DNA of 64,000 nucleotides, from NCBI RefSeq assembly GCF_029626035.1, contig NZ_JARUBE010000003.1, positions 744,001 to 808,000 of the forward strand, written 5' to 3'. The position numbers were made by a program, and so were the translations under genes. Of the stretch, positions 36,020-47,298 are shown piece by piece (the first letter of the stretch is position 1; each line of letters starts with the position of its first letter). The notes beneath the pieces are model-generated. The model did not search any database. It was given only the letters and a program-made list of their open reading frames with translations, and had not been told where the DNA came from. This stretch comes from Micromonospora sp. WMMD980. GTDB taxonomy: Bacteria; Actinomycetota; Actinomycetes; Mycobacteriales; Micromonosporaceae.

Positions 36020-36694
36020 ATGAGCACAACTGCGGCGTTGACCGACCTGGAACGGGAGATCACGGCGCCCGGGGCAGGCCCGGACCGCCTGCGCCTGATG
36101 GCCACGCCGTTCGTGCCCGAGGTGCGGCTGCACCTGGCCGAGGACGCCATCCTGTGGTGGGCGCGGATGGAGGCCGCGGTCGGGCGGTCGCTCCCGCCGC
36201 CATACTGGGCCTCCGTCTGGGCCGGTGGGCAGGCGCTCGCCCGGCACCTGCTCGACCACCCCGACCTCGTCGCCGGCCGCCGTGTGCTCGACCTGGCCGC
36301 CGGCTCGGGACTGGTGGCCATCGCCGCCGCGCTGGGCGGCGCCGGTGAGGTGGTCGCCAACGACGTCGACCCGTACGCGCTGGCCGCGGTGACCGTCAAC
36401 GCCCGGGCGAACCGGGTCCGGGTGACCGCCGACGGCGCCGACCTGCTCGACGGCGTGGCGGGCGTCGACCTGCTGGTGGCCGGCGACGCCCTCTACGACG
36501 CCGCGCTGGCCGCCCGGGTGCTGCCCTACCTGCGGCGTTGCGCCGATCGGGGCATGGAGGTGCTGGTCGGCGACCCGGACCGGGGTCATCTGCCGCCGGA
36601 CGGGCTGGAACTGGTGGCCAGCTATCCGGTGCCGACCACCGAGCCCGCCGTCGACTCCCCGGTGCGTCGGGTGCAGGTGCTGCGTCCGCGCTGA
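36020..36694 (+). CDS. Class I methyltransferase (Nnt1/PrmA-like)
   Basis: A 224-aa methyltransferase of the nicotinamide-N-methylase-like group (COG3897). The landmarks are PPYWASVWAGGQALARHLLDHP, SAM motif I VLDLAAGSGLVAIAAALGG and VVANDVDPYALAAVTVNA, and the acidic LLVAGDALYD. Bacterial members probably methylate proteins; the target is unknown. Two ATGs are possible (36008 and 36020); MSTTAALTDLE is chosen. Confidence 0.85.
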   Translation: MSTTAALTDLEREITAPGAGPDRLRLMATPFVPEVRLHLAEDAILWWARMEAAVGRSLPPPYWASVWAGGQALARHLLDHPDLVAGRRVLDLAAGSGLVAIAAALGGAGEVVANDVDPYALAAVTVNARANRVRVTADGADLLDGVAGVDLLVAGDALYDAALAARVLPYLRRCADRGMEVLVGDPDRGHLPPDGLELVASYPVPTTEPAVDSPVRRVQVLRPR

Positions 36695-36771
36695 CTCTCG
36701 GGGATCCTCCGGATGCGGCCTGGGGGGCGTGTGGGGGATCACGCCCGATGTCCCCGGTGGCCGATCGGGCA

Positions 36772-36777
36772 TAGCGT
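36772..36777 (+). promoter_or_regulatory. -10 box of leaderless dedA-like gene
   Basis: TAGCGT is followed by 7 nt and the ATG at 36785, with no ribosome-binding site. Confidence 0.5.
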
Positions 36778-36784
36778 GCCAGGC

Positions 36785-37393
36785 ATGACGGATCTCCTCG
36801 CCCAGTTCGGGCAGCTGCCCACCACGCTGCTGATGGGGCTGCTGGGCGTGGTGATGCTCGCCGACGCCGTACCCCTGCTCGGGGTGTTGGTGCCCGGCGA
36901 CGCCGCGGTCCTCGCCGCGGTCGGCACGGGCCGGCCGGTCGGTGGGGTGGCGGCGGTCGCGGCCGTGGTCGCCGGCTGCCTGGCCGGCTGGTCGTTGAGC
37001 TTCCTCGCCGGGCGGCTCTGGGGCGGCCGGCTGCGGCGTGGCCGGCTGGGCGGCTGGATCGGCGAATCCCGCTGGGCGGCCGCGGAGACGCTGCTGCGCC
37101 GCGGCGGCGGGCGGATCGTCCTGGTGGCGCCGTTCCTGCCGGTGTTCAACGCGCTGCTGCCGCTGGCGGCCGGCGGGCTGCGGATGCCGTACCGGCGGTT
37201 CGTCGCCTGCGCGGCGCTCGGCGCCACGGCCTGGGCCGGGCTCTACGTGGCGCTCGGGCTGGCCGCGCGGACGCTGACCGGGCTGCTGCCCGGCGCCCCC
37301 GACCCGACGGTGCTCACCATGGCGGTCGGTCTGCTGCTCGCCGGCCCGGTGCTGCTCGGCACCCGGCGCCGGCTGCGCGCGGTGACCGGTTGA
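36785..37393 (+). CDS. DedA (VTT-domain) family membrane protein
   Basis: A 202-aa membrane protein with about five hydrophobic segments. The DedA markers are ADAVPLLGVLVPGDAAVLAAV near residues 25-45 and VLVAPFLPVFNALLPLAAGGLRMPYRRFVACA around 118-150. The expected arginine in the F-x-R-x-x-P motif is missing here (APFLPVFNALLP). DedA proteins recycle undecaprenyl phosphate or other lipids. This is the second DedA protein in the window (see 25732) and is much shorter. Confidence 0.85.
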   Translation: MTDLLAQFGQLPTTLLMGLLGVVMLADAVPLLGVLVPGDAAVLAAVGTGRPVGGVAAVAAVVAGCLAGWSLSFLAGRLWGGRLRRGRLGGWIGESRWAAAETLLRRGGGRIVLVAPFLPVFNALLPLAAGGLRMPYRRFVACAALGATAWAGLYVALGLAARTLTGLLPGAPDPTVLTMAVGLLLAGPVLLGTRRRLRAVTG

Positions 37394-37438
37394 GCGGTCC
37401 GGGCCCGGCCGCCACGGGGGAGGCCGGGCCCGGCGCGT

Positions 37439-38092
37439 TCACCAGCCGCGCGCCCGCCACTGCGGCACGGCGGACCGCTCGGCGCCGATGGTGCTGTCCT
37501 TGCCGTGGCCGGGATAGAACCAGGTCTCGTCCGGCAGCCGGTCGAAGAGTTTGGCCTCGACGTCGTCGATGAGCGGGCCGAACCGTTCCGGGTCCTGGTC
37601 GGTGTTGCCCACGCCACCAGGAAAGAGTGAGTCACCGGTGAACAGGTGCGGGGTGCCGGCCGGGTCGCGGTAGAGCAGCGCGATCGAGCCCGGGGTGTGC
37701 CCGCGCAGGTGGATCACCTCCAGCGCGCAGTCGCCGACGGTGACCGTGCCGCCCTCGCGCAGCGTCTCGGTGGCGATCGGCAGGCCCTCGGCGTCGTCGG
37801 CGTGCGCCAGCGTGCGGGCGCCGGTCTTGGCGACGACCTCCTCCAGCGCCACCCAGTGGTCCATGTGGCGGTGGGTGGTGACCACGGTGGCCAGCCCGCC
37901 GTCGCCGATCAGCTCCAGCAGGCGGGGCGCCTCGTTCGCGGCGTCGATCAGCAACTGCTCGCCGGTGCCGTGGCAGCGCAGCAGGTAGGCGTTGTTGTCC
38001 ATCGGGCCCACCGACAACTTGGTGACGGTGAGCCGGTCGAGCTCGCGCACGGCCGGCGGGCCGCCGGGCGTGACGTCTCCGGTGTAGGTCAT
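37439..38092 (-). CDS. MBL-fold hydrolase (glyoxalase II-like)
   Basis: A 217-aa metallo-beta-lactamase-fold enzyme. The metal ligands are in THRHMDHW (HxHxDH), HLRGHTPGS, FTGDSLF and YPGHGKDS, so two metals should bind. The layout MDNNAYLLRC near the start and GNTDQDPERF match actinobacterial glyoxalase II-like proteins that hydrolyse thioesters, perhaps mycothiol-linked given the neighbour. The start is either ATG 38092 or ATG 38110; the latter overlaps the upstream gene stop by 10 nt. Confidence 0.88.
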   Translation of the reverse strand: MTYTGDVTPGGPPAVRELDRLTVTKLSVGPMDNNAYLLRCHGTGEQLLIDAANEAPRLLELIGDGGLATVVTTHRHMDHWVALEEVVAKTGARTLAHADDAEGLPIATETLREGGTVTVGDCALEVIHLRGHTPGSIALLYRDPAGTPHLFTGDSLFPGGVGNTDQDPERFGPLIDDVEAKLFDRLPDETWFYPGHGKDSTIGAERSAVPQWRARGW

Positions 38093-38100
38093 GACGATGT

Positions 38101-38817
38101 TCAGATCCATTCTGGTGGGTTCGGCAGGGGGCCGTCGGGGTCGACGGTGAGCAACTCGCCCGGGCCCCGGCCGGTCAGCCAGGCGGCGAGTTCCGGCGCG
38201 GGGCCGGTGACCGTGGGCGCCCCCTCGGGATCGCCCACGACGATGTCGCGCCCGGCGCCGTCGACCCGCAGCACCATGGCCGGCGCCTGCGGGTTGTCGG
38301 CCAGCCCGGCCGTCACCTCGTGCAGCAGCCGGTGGGCGAACGCGGCCGGCCAGTCCGCCGGCCGGTAGCCGGTCGCCAGGTCGACGTGGTGCACCTCGAC
38401 CTCGCGCAGCCGGCCCCAGACCAGCAGCGCCGCCGGCCACGGGCCGCGCCGGGCCTGCACCGTCGCGCCCCACGCCTCGGCCGGCATCGCCGCCACCGCC
38501 GCGTCGAAACGCTGGCCGCCGCGGCGCAGGTCGTCCAGCAGGTCGGCGGGGCCCCGGCCGGCGCCCGCCTCGATGTCGGCGTTACGCGCCTCGACCGAGG
38601 CGTACATCGGGATCGGCTCGCCGGTGCGCGCGGCGGTGAGCAGGTTGACGAACCCGTCGGCGTTGCGGGCCAGGTGGGTGAGCACGTGCGCGCGGGTCCA
38701 GCCCGGCAGCAGCGACGGCGCCGCGACGTCCGCGGCGGTCAGGCCGGTCACGGTACGCAGCAGCCGGTCGTTGGCCTCGGCCAGCTCGCCGGTCAACAGC
38801 AGGGGATCAGTCGTCAT
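38101..38817 (-). CDS. Maleylpyruvate isomerase family (mycothiol-dependent, DinB-like) protein
   Basis: A 238-aa protein of the four-helix MDMPI_N/DinB superfamily. LLPGWTRAHVLTHLARNADGFVNLL (about 42-66) carries the first metal-binding His; LREVEVHHVDLATGYRPADWPAAFA (about 145-170) carries the others. Family members use mycothiol, the low-molecular-weight thiol of actinobacteria. The C-terminal 70 residues match the MDMPI_C domain. It is followed by an MBL-fold hydrolase, so a thiol-conjugate pathway is plausible. A -10 box TACTGT (38826-38831) lies 8 nt before the ATG. Confidence 0.88.
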   Translation of the reverse strand: MTTDPLLLTGELAEANDRLLRTVTGLTAADVAAPSLLPGWTRAHVLTHLARNADGFVNLLTAARTGEPIPMYASVEARNADIEAGAGRGPADLLDDLRRGGQRFDAAVAAMPAEAWGATVQARRGPWPAALLVWGRLREVEVHHVDLATGYRPADWPAAFAHRLLHEVTAGLADNPQAPAMVLRVDGAGRDIVVGDPEGAPTVTGPAPELAAWLTGRGPGELLTVDPDGPLPNPPEWI

Positions 38818-38825
38818 CGGGTTCG

Positions 38826-38831
38826 ACAGTA
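38826..38831 (-). promoter_or_regulatory. -10 box of leaderless MDMPI-family gene
   Basis: TACTGT on the minus strand is followed by 8 nt and the ATG at 38817; no ribosome-binding site is visible. Confidence 0.4.
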
Positions 38832-39001
38832 GCGGGCCACGCCCCGGCGCGCCCGGGGTGGAAATCGCTTTCGGCGCGTCGGCGCGCACCCTACCGTCGG
38901 TGCCGACGACAGCGGGTCGCGGCGCCGGGAGGGAGGTGGTGGGCATGCCGGTCGCAGCGCGTGTGTTCCGCCCCGATTCCCCACCACACGATGAGGACAT
39001 C

Positions 39002-40081
39002 ATGACCCTCGACCTGACCGCCCTCGGCTGGGACGCCGACTGGGCGACCCACCTCGATCGACGCGCCGACCACCGACCCGGGCGGGTGGCCCGGGTGGAC
39101 CGCGGCGTGTGCACCGTGCTGCGGCCCGAGGGTCCGGTGCGGGCTAGCCTCGGCGGCCGTGTGCTCGCCGCCGCGGCCCGCGACCTGACCGCGCTGCCCT
39201 GCGCCGGCGACTGGGTGCTGCTGGCGACCTGGCCGGACGGCCCGGTCACCGTGGAGGCGGTGCTGCCCCGGCGTGCCGCGCTGGTGCGGCGCACGGCCGG
39301 CAAGGACGCCAGCGGCCAGGTCCTGGCCGCCAACCTCGACGCCGCCGCGGTGGTCGAGCCGGTCCACCCGGCGCCGGACGCCGCCCGCATCGAGCGCCTG
39401 CTCTCCCTGGTCCACGAGTCCGGGGCCGAGCCGCTGGTGGTGCTGACCAAGGCCGACCTGGCGGCGGATCCGGCCGCGGTGGCCCGGCAGTTGACCGAGC
39501 TGGCCCCGGGGGTGCCGGTGCTGCCGGTCAGCGCCGAACGGGGCACCGGCCTGGCGCCGCTGCGCCGGCAGGTGGCTCCCGGGCGCACGCTCGGCCTGCT
39601 CGGGCCGTCCGGCGCCGGCAAGTCGAGCCTGGTCAACGCGCTGGCCGGGGCGGAGGTGATGCCCACCCAGGCGATCCGCCGGGTCGACGGCAAGGGCCGG
39701 CACACCACCACCTGGCGGGCGCTGGTGCCGGTGCCGGGCGGGGGAGCGGTGCTGGACACCCCGGGGGTACGCGCGGTCGGCCTGCTCGACGGCGCGGTCG
39801 GCCTGGACCGGGCGTTCGCCGACATCGCCGAGCTGGCGGCCGGCTGCCGCTACGCCGACTGCGCGCACGACGCCGAGCCGGGCTGCGCGGTGCGGGACGC
39901 GCTGGACCGCGGTGAGCTGCCGGCGCGCCGATGGGAGAGCTGGCGGCGGTTGCAGCGGGAGGTCGCGTACGAGAGCGGGCGGCGGGCGGCCCGGCTGGCC
40001 GCCGAGCGGCGGGGCGGCTGGCGCGGTGGGCGGCGGCGCACCGGGCGCCCGGCCACCCCGCCGGCTCCCGGCGCGTTCTGA
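39002..40081 (+). CDS. rsgA: Ribosome small-subunit GTPase RsgA
   Basis: A 359-aa circularly permuted GTPase that matures the 30S subunit. An N-terminal OB-fold (to about 100) is followed by the permuted G-motifs: G4 TKADL (about 154), G1 GPSGAGKSSL (201-210) and G3 DTPGVR. A C-terminal zinc site follows, CRYADCAHDAEPGC, matching C-x4-C-x-H-x5-C. The tail is rich in Arg and Gly. GAGG lies 6-7 nt before the ATG. Confidence 0.94.
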   Translation: MTLDLTALGWDADWATHLDRRADHRPGRVARVDRGVCTVLRPEGPVRASLGGRVLAAAARDLTALPCAGDWVLLATWPDGPVTVEAVLPRRAALVRRTAGKDASGQVLAANLDAAAVVEPVHPAPDAARIERLLSLVHESGAEPLVVLTKADLAADPAAVARQLTELAPGVPVLPVSAERGTGLAPLRRQVAPGRTLGLLGPSGAGKSSLVNALAGAEVMPTQAIRRVDGKGRHTTTWRALVPVPGGGAVLDTPGVRAVGLLDGAVGLDRAFADIAELAAGCRYADCAHDAEPGCAVRDALDRGELPARRWESWRRLQREVAYESGRRAARLAAERRGGWRGGRRRTGRPATPPAPGAF

Positions 40082-40125
40082 GCTGGGGGAATGTGCGCGC
40101 CACGGAAGTTGTCACACCCCGGGGC

Positions 40126-40131
40126 TAGAGT
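40126..40131 (+). promoter_or_regulatory. Candidate -10 box of uvrA
   Basis: TAGAGT about 100 nt before uvrA matches the TANNNT class. There is no clear -35 box and no recognisable SOS operator. Confidence 0.35.
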
Positions 40132-40230
40132 TGCCGGGGCGCTTTCCTGCGCATTGCCGCTATGGGAAACCGCTCAGACAACTCGTGAAAAACAGACTTC
40201 GCCTCACATTCTTCCGGGAGCACACGCACC

Positions 40231-43173
<2,943 letters not shown>

Positions 43174-43329
43174 CCGACGCGTACCGTCGGGCGGGCCGGT
43201 CGTCCGGCCGGCCCGCGCCGGTGCCCGTTTCGTGACGCGTCAGTATGAACCGCGCGCCACGCTGATGCGTGTACCGCAGTGTGGCCACGGATCGTGGATC
43301 GGTGGCGACAGCCGAGAGAAAGGCCGGAG

Positions 43330-43815
43330 ATGAGTGATGATCAGGGGCTGACCGGGCCGGTCACCCAGAGCCGGCGGGCCCTGCTCGCGGGCGTCGGCGC
43401 GGTCGGCGCGGCCGTGGTGCTCGCCGGCTGCGGCGACGACGACGCGGTCCCGGGAGCGGCGCCGACCAGCGGTGGACCCGCCGGCGCGAGCGCCACCGGC
43501 GACGCCGGCGGCGGCAACCGGGACAGCAGCGGTCCGCTGGCCCGCACCACCGACATCCCGGTCGGTGGCGGCGCGGTGTACGCCAGCAAGGGCGTCGTGA
43601 TCACGCAGCCGGAGGCCGGCCAGTTCAAGGCGTTCGACCCGATCTGCACGCACCAGGGGTGCCCGGTGTCGAACGTCGACGGCGGCACCATCAACTGCAC
43701 CTGCCACAACAGCCGGTTCTCGATCGCCGACGGCTCGGTGAAGGCGGGCCCGGCCACCAAGCCGTTGGCGGCGAAGGAGATCAAGGTCGAGGGCGACCAG
43801 ATCGCGCTGGCCTGA
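43330..43815 (+). CDS. Rieske [2Fe-2S] lipoprotein
   Basis: A 161-aa exported iron-sulfur protein. The N-terminus has a twin-arginine-like SRRALLAGVG, a hydrophobic stretch and a lipobox (VVLAGC), so a folded protein could be exported by Tat and lipid-anchored. After a Gly/Ser linker comes the Rieske domain with CTHQGC (106-111) and CTCHNSRF (123-130). Cys106, His108, Cys123 and His126 bind the cluster, and Cys111 with Cys125 can form the usual disulfide. The redox partner is not adjacent. Confidence 0.92.
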   Translation: MSDDQGLTGPVTQSRRALLAGVGAVGAAVVLAGCGDDDAVPGAAPTSGGPAGASATGDAGGGNRDSSGPLARTTDIPVGGGAVYASKGVVITQPEAGQFKAFDPICTHQGCPVSNVDGGTINCTCHNSRFSIADGSVKAGPATKPLAAKEIKVEGDQIALA

Positions 43816-43823
43816 CCGCACGC

Positions 43824-43865
43824 GCCGCCGCCGTCCGCCGCCCTCAGGGCGGGTGCGGCGGCGGC
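43824..43865 (+). terminator. Hairpin after the Rieske gene
   Basis: A 10-bp stem (GCCGCCGCCG and its complement) encloses a second stem CCGCCC/GGGCGG. It starts 9 nt after the stop and ends just before the uvrC promoter. Confidence 0.55.
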
Positions 43866-43885
43866 CGGGTGTCGGGGGTGCGGAC

Positions 43886-43891
43886 TAGGCT
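43886..43891 (+). promoter_or_regulatory. -10 box of leaderless uvrC
   Basis: TAGGCT is followed by 6 nt (TGACCC) and the GTG start; no ribosome-binding site. Confidence 0.55.
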
Positions 43892-43897
43892 TGACCC

Positions 43898-45835
43898 GTG
43901 GCTGACCCCTCGACCTACCGTCCCGCGACCGGCACCATTCCGGAGTCTCCAGGGGTCTACCGCTTCCGCGACGGCACCGGCCGGGTGATCTATGTCGGCA
44001 AGGCGCGCAACCTGCGCAGCCGGCTCAACTCCTACTTCGCCGACCCGGTCAACCTGCACCAGCGCACCCGGCAGATGGTCTTCACCGCCGAGTCGGTCGA
44101 CTGGATCACCGTGGCCACCGAGGTGGAGGCGCTCCAGCAGGAATACACCTGGATCAAGCAGTACGACCCCCGGTTCAACGTCCGCTACCGCGACGACAAG
44201 TCCTACCCCTACCTGGCGGTCACCCTCGACGAGGAATACCCCCGCCTGCAGGTGATGCGTGGCGCGAAGCGCAAGGGCGTGCGCTACTTCGGGCCCTACT
44301 CGCACGCCTGGGCCATCCGCGAGACGCTCGACCTGCTGCTGCGCGTCTTCCCGGCGCGCACCTGCTCATCCGGGGTGTTCAAGCGCGCCGGTCAGGTCGG
44401 CCGGCCCTGCCTCCTGGGCTACATCGGCAAGTGCTCGGCGCCGTGCGTCGGCACGGTGAGCGCCGAGCGCCACCGGGAGATCGTCGACGGCTTCTGCGAC
44501 TTCATGGCCGGCCGCACCGACACCATGGTCCGCCGGCTGGACAAGGACATGCGCGAGGCCAGCGAGCAGTTGGAGTTCGAGCGGGCCGCCCGGCTGCGCG
44601 ACGACGTGGCCGCGCTGCGCCGGGCCATGGAGAAGCAGACCGTGGTGCTCGGCGACGGCACCGACGCCGACGTGGTGGCGTTCGCCGACGACCCGCTCGA
44701 AGCCGCGGTGCAGGTCTTCCACGTCCGCGACGGTCGGGTGCGCGGCCAGCGCGGCTGGGTGGTGGAGAAGACCGAGGAGCTGACCACCGGCGACCTCGTG
44801 CACCACTTCTGCACCCAGGTCTACGGCGGCGAGCAGGGCGAGGCCGACGTCCCCCGGGAGTTGCTCGTCCCCGAGCTGCCCGCCGACGCCGACGCGCTGG
44901 CCGACTGGCTCTCCACCCGGCGGGGCAGCCGGGTGTCGCTGCGGGTGCCGCAGCGGGGCGACAAGCGGTCGCTGCTGGAAACCGTCGAGCGCAACGCCAG
45001 GGACGCGCTGACCCGGCACAAGCTCAAGCGCGCCGGTGACCTGACGACCCGCGGCCAGGCCCTCGACGAGATCGCCGACGCGCTCGCCATGCGCACCTCG
45101 CCGCTGCGCATCGAGTGCTACGACGTCTCCCAGATCCAGGGCACCGACGTGGTCGCCAGCATGGTCGTCTTCGAGGACGGGTTGCCCCGCAAGAGCGAAT
45201 ACCGGCGATTCATCGTGCGCGGCGCCACCGACGACCTCTCCGCCATGTCCGAGGTGCTGCGTCGGCGGTTCGCCCGCTACCTCGACGCGCGGGCCGAGAC
45301 CGGCGAGCTGGGCGAGGAGACCGCCGCGGACCCCGACCGCCCCGGCATCGACCCGACGACCGGTCGGCCGCGCCGGTTCGCCTACCCGCCGCAGCTGGTG
45401 GTGGTCGACGGTGGCCCGCCCCAGGTGGCCGCCGCCGCGAAGGCGCTGACCGAGCTGGGCATCGACGACGTGGCGCTGTGCGGGCTGGCCAAACGGCTGG
45501 AGGAGGTCTGGCTGCCCGACGACGACTACCCGGTCATCCTGCCGCGCACCTCCGAGGCGCTCTACCTGCTGCAACGCGTCCGCGACGAGGCCCACCGCTT
45601 CGCCATCACGTTCCACCGCCAGCGGCGCTCCAAGCGGATGACCGAGTCCGCGCTGGACAACGTGCCCGGGCTCGGCGAGGTCCGGCGCAAGGCGCTGCTG
45701 CGGCACTTCGGCTCGCTCAAGCGGCTCTCCGCGGCCACCGTGGAGGAGATCACCGAGGTGCCCGGCGTGGGCCGGCGTACGGCCGAGGCCATCCTCGCCG
45801 CCCTCGACAGCGATCCGGCGAAGACGCCGTCCTGA
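43898..45835 (+). CDS. uvrC: Excinuclease ABC subunit C
   Basis: The nuclease that makes both incisions in nucleotide excision repair, 645 aa. The GIY-YIG domain for the 3' cut begins [26 protein letters not shown] cysteine-containing region ([23 protein letters not shown]) follows, then the UVR motif ([19 protein letters not shown], about 224-242) that contacts UvrB. The RNase H-like domain for the 5' cut includes [21 protein letters not shown] and VVVDGGPPQ, and a tandem helix-hairpin-helix ends the protein ([18 protein letters not shown] and [13 protein letters not shown]). In Escherichia coli uvrC is cotranscribed with uvrY; here it has its own promoter. Confidence 0.97.
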   Translation: MADPSTYRPATGTIPESPGVYRFRDGTGRVIYVGKARNLRSRLNSYFADPVNLHQRTRQMVFTAESVDWITVATEVEALQQEYTWIKQYDPRFNVRYRDDKSYPYLAVTLDEEYPRLQVMRGAKRKGVRYFGPYSHAWAIRETLDLLLRVFPARTCSSGVFKRAGQVGRPCLLGYIGKCSAPCVGTVSAERHREIVDGFCDFMAGRTDTMVRRLDKDMREASEQLEFERAARLRDDVAALRRAMEKQTVVLGDGTDADVVAFADDPLEAAVQVFHVRDGRVRGQRGWVVEKTEELTTGDLVHHFCTQVYGGEQGEADVPRELLVPELPADADALADWLSTRRGSRVSLRVPQRGDKRSLLETVERNARDALTRHKLKRAGDLTTRGQALDEIADALAMRTSPLRIECYDVSQIQGTDVVASMVVFEDGLPRKSEYRRFIVRGATDDLSAMSEVLRRRFARYLDARAETGELGEETAADPDRPGIDPTTGRPRRFAYPPQLVVVDGGPPQVAAAAKALTELGIDDVALCGLAKRLEEVWLPDDDYPVILPRTSEALYLLQRVRDEAHRFAITFHRQRRSKRMTESALDNVPGLGEVRRKALLRHFGSLKRLSAATVEEITEVPGVGRRTAEAILAALDSDPAKTPS

Positions 45836-46511
45836 TCACGGCCGTGGTGGACCCCGGCGCCTACCCTGGCACCTGTCCGTCCTGCTGCTCTGTTGCCTGC
45901 TGCCGACCGTCGCGGCCGTAGCCGGCGGGTTCTGGGCGCTCCGCCGCTCCGCCGCTCCCGCAGTCGCCGTTGACCGCAACGGCGCGCCGAGGCGGGCACC
46001 GACCGCGTCCCCGGCTCACCCCGCACGGTGCGTAACGGCTCCCGAGTGGTGTGTACTTTTGCGCGGTATACCTCAGGGTCATAAATTTGCCTCTGAGGTA
46101 TGTCGCTCTCAGGGCTACTTCTTCTCCGGCGGCGACACGCCCGAGAGCCTCGAGGACCCCACCCCGACCGTCGGTGAGGTTTGTCCGGTCGCGGGCGGTT
46201 TGGGGCGTGGTCGGCGCCACCGTCAGGATGGAATCGGTGCGGGGGGCGGGGCGTTATACCTGGCAGACCGCGTGGAGCCCGGCCCCGCCGGGCAGCCCGG
46301 TTGACCGGGCACCGGCCGGCGTGGGAATGACCGGGCACCGGCCGTCGTTACACCCCCGGAGCCGCCGAGCAGGCCACAGGCCGGCGCCGGCTCCCGGGCC
46401 CCCGAGCAGGCCATCCGCCGCCGGGCCCACCCCCCAAACCTTTCCCCCGCACGTCGGCGCCCCCTCGGGCGCCCGCGTGATCCCCCAACCCCCCTTTGGG
46501 AGGCAACCATC
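45836..46511 (+). other. Long gap with a possible small membrane ORF, a repeat and a C-rich leader
   Basis: This 676-nt region has no confident gene. Around 45874-45990 one plus frame reads LSVLLLCCLLPTVAAVAGGF followed by WALRRSAAPAVAVDRNGAPR, which looks like a membrane helix and a basic tail, but it has no acceptable start codon nearby and may be a remnant. The palindromic repeat C lies at 46072-46108. The last 100 nt before the C39 gene are unusually C-rich, with a GGCGCCC/GGGCGCC hairpin near 46456-46473 and a strong GGGAGG ribosome-binding site at 46498-46503. Confidence 0.4.
46072..46108. repeat. Palindromic repeat, copy C (behind uvrC)
   Basis: It begins CGCGGTATACCTCAGGGTCA and continues TAAATTTGCCTCTGAGGTATG. 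The arms TATACCTCAGGG and CCTCTGAGGTAT are largely complementary around an AT-rich centre. The first 18 nt closely match copies A and B. Confidence 0.75.
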
Positions 46512-47165
46512 ATGGCTACCACCCTGCTGCGTAAGACCGTGCTGACCGCTGCCGGTATCGCCGCCACCGCCGGTGGCGTCGCCGGACCCGCCATCGCCGC
46601 GCACGCCGCCCCCACCGAGCGCGCCGCGGTTGTCGCCGACCGCAAGGGCCACGGCGAACGGGAACTCGACGTGCGCTACGAGGCGCAGCCCAACTTCTAC
46701 TTCTGCGGCCCCGCCGCGGCCCGCAACGCCCTGTCCGTGCAGGGCAAGAACATCGACGTCGACGCCATGGCCAAGGAGATGGGCATCACCGAGAACGGCA
46801 CCAACAGCATCAACGACATCACCCCGGTGCTGAACAAGGAGACCGGCCGCAAGGACGCCTACAAGTCGGTCGAGATCCGCAGCCCGAAGGCCGACGACAA
46901 GCAGACCGACACCCTGCGCGCCGACATCGTGCGCACGGTCGACAACGGCCGCGCGGTCGTGGCCAACATCGCCGGCACCGCCACCGACACCGACGGCACC
47001 ACCCACTCCTTCGAGGGCGGGCACTACCTCAGCGTCATCGGCTACCGCGACGACGGCCACACCGTCACCATCGCCGACAGCGCCAACCCGAACATGGCCT
47101 CCTACCGGATGAGCGTCGACAACCTCGCCGACTGGATCGCCACCCGCGGCTACAGCACCAGCTGA
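46512..47165 (+). CDS. Secreted C39-like (papain-fold) peptidase
   Basis: A 217-aa exported protein. The signal peptide is LRKTVLTAAGIAATAGGVAG with a likely cleavage after AHA (about residue 33). The domain has the Cys of the C39/peptidase-like family in NFYFCGPAAARNALS (Cys65), the His in FEGGHYLSVIGY (His171) and an acidic/amide residue in IADSANPN, so a catalytic triad can be drawn. Unlike bacteriocin-processing C39 peptidases it has no attached ABC transporter and is itself secreted. Its substrate is unknown. A strong GGGAGG site precedes the ATG by 8 nt. Confidence 0.85.
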   Translation: MATTLLRKTVLTAAGIAATAGGVAGPAIAAHAAPTERAAVVADRKGHGERELDVRYEAQPNFYFCGPAAARNALSVQGKNIDVDAMAKEMGITENGTNSINDITPVLNKETGRKDAYKSVEIRSPKADDKQTDTLRADIVRTVDNGRAVVANIAGTATDTDGTTHSFEGGHYLSVIGYRDDGHTVTIADSANPNMASYRMSVDNLADWIATRGYSTS

Positions 47166-47170
47166 CAACC

Positions 47171-47221
47171 ACACACGAAAGGGCCCGACCCCCAACCACG
47201 GGGTCGGGCCCTTTCGTGTGT
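47171..47221. terminator. Bidirectional terminator between C39 gene and recQ
   Basis: A perfect 22-bp stem (47171-47192 with 47200-47221) and a 7-nt loop lie 5 nt after the C39 stop and 77 nt after the recQ stop. The stem base is ACACACGAAAGGG. In both directions the descending arm ends in a pyrimidine/TTTCGTGT run, so it may work on both strands. Confidence 0.85.
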
Positions 47222-47298
47222 CCGACCAGGACCTCGGCTCGACGAGGCCCGGCACCGGACCGCCGCGACCGTGGCGAGCCGGAGGGCGAGCCCTCGGC

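Noticed and set aside
46200..46511. Cyclic-di-AMP riboswitch before the C39-like peptidase gene
   Set aside because: The leader is C-rich with simple hairpins and lacks the conserved GAACCC-type elements of that aptamer.
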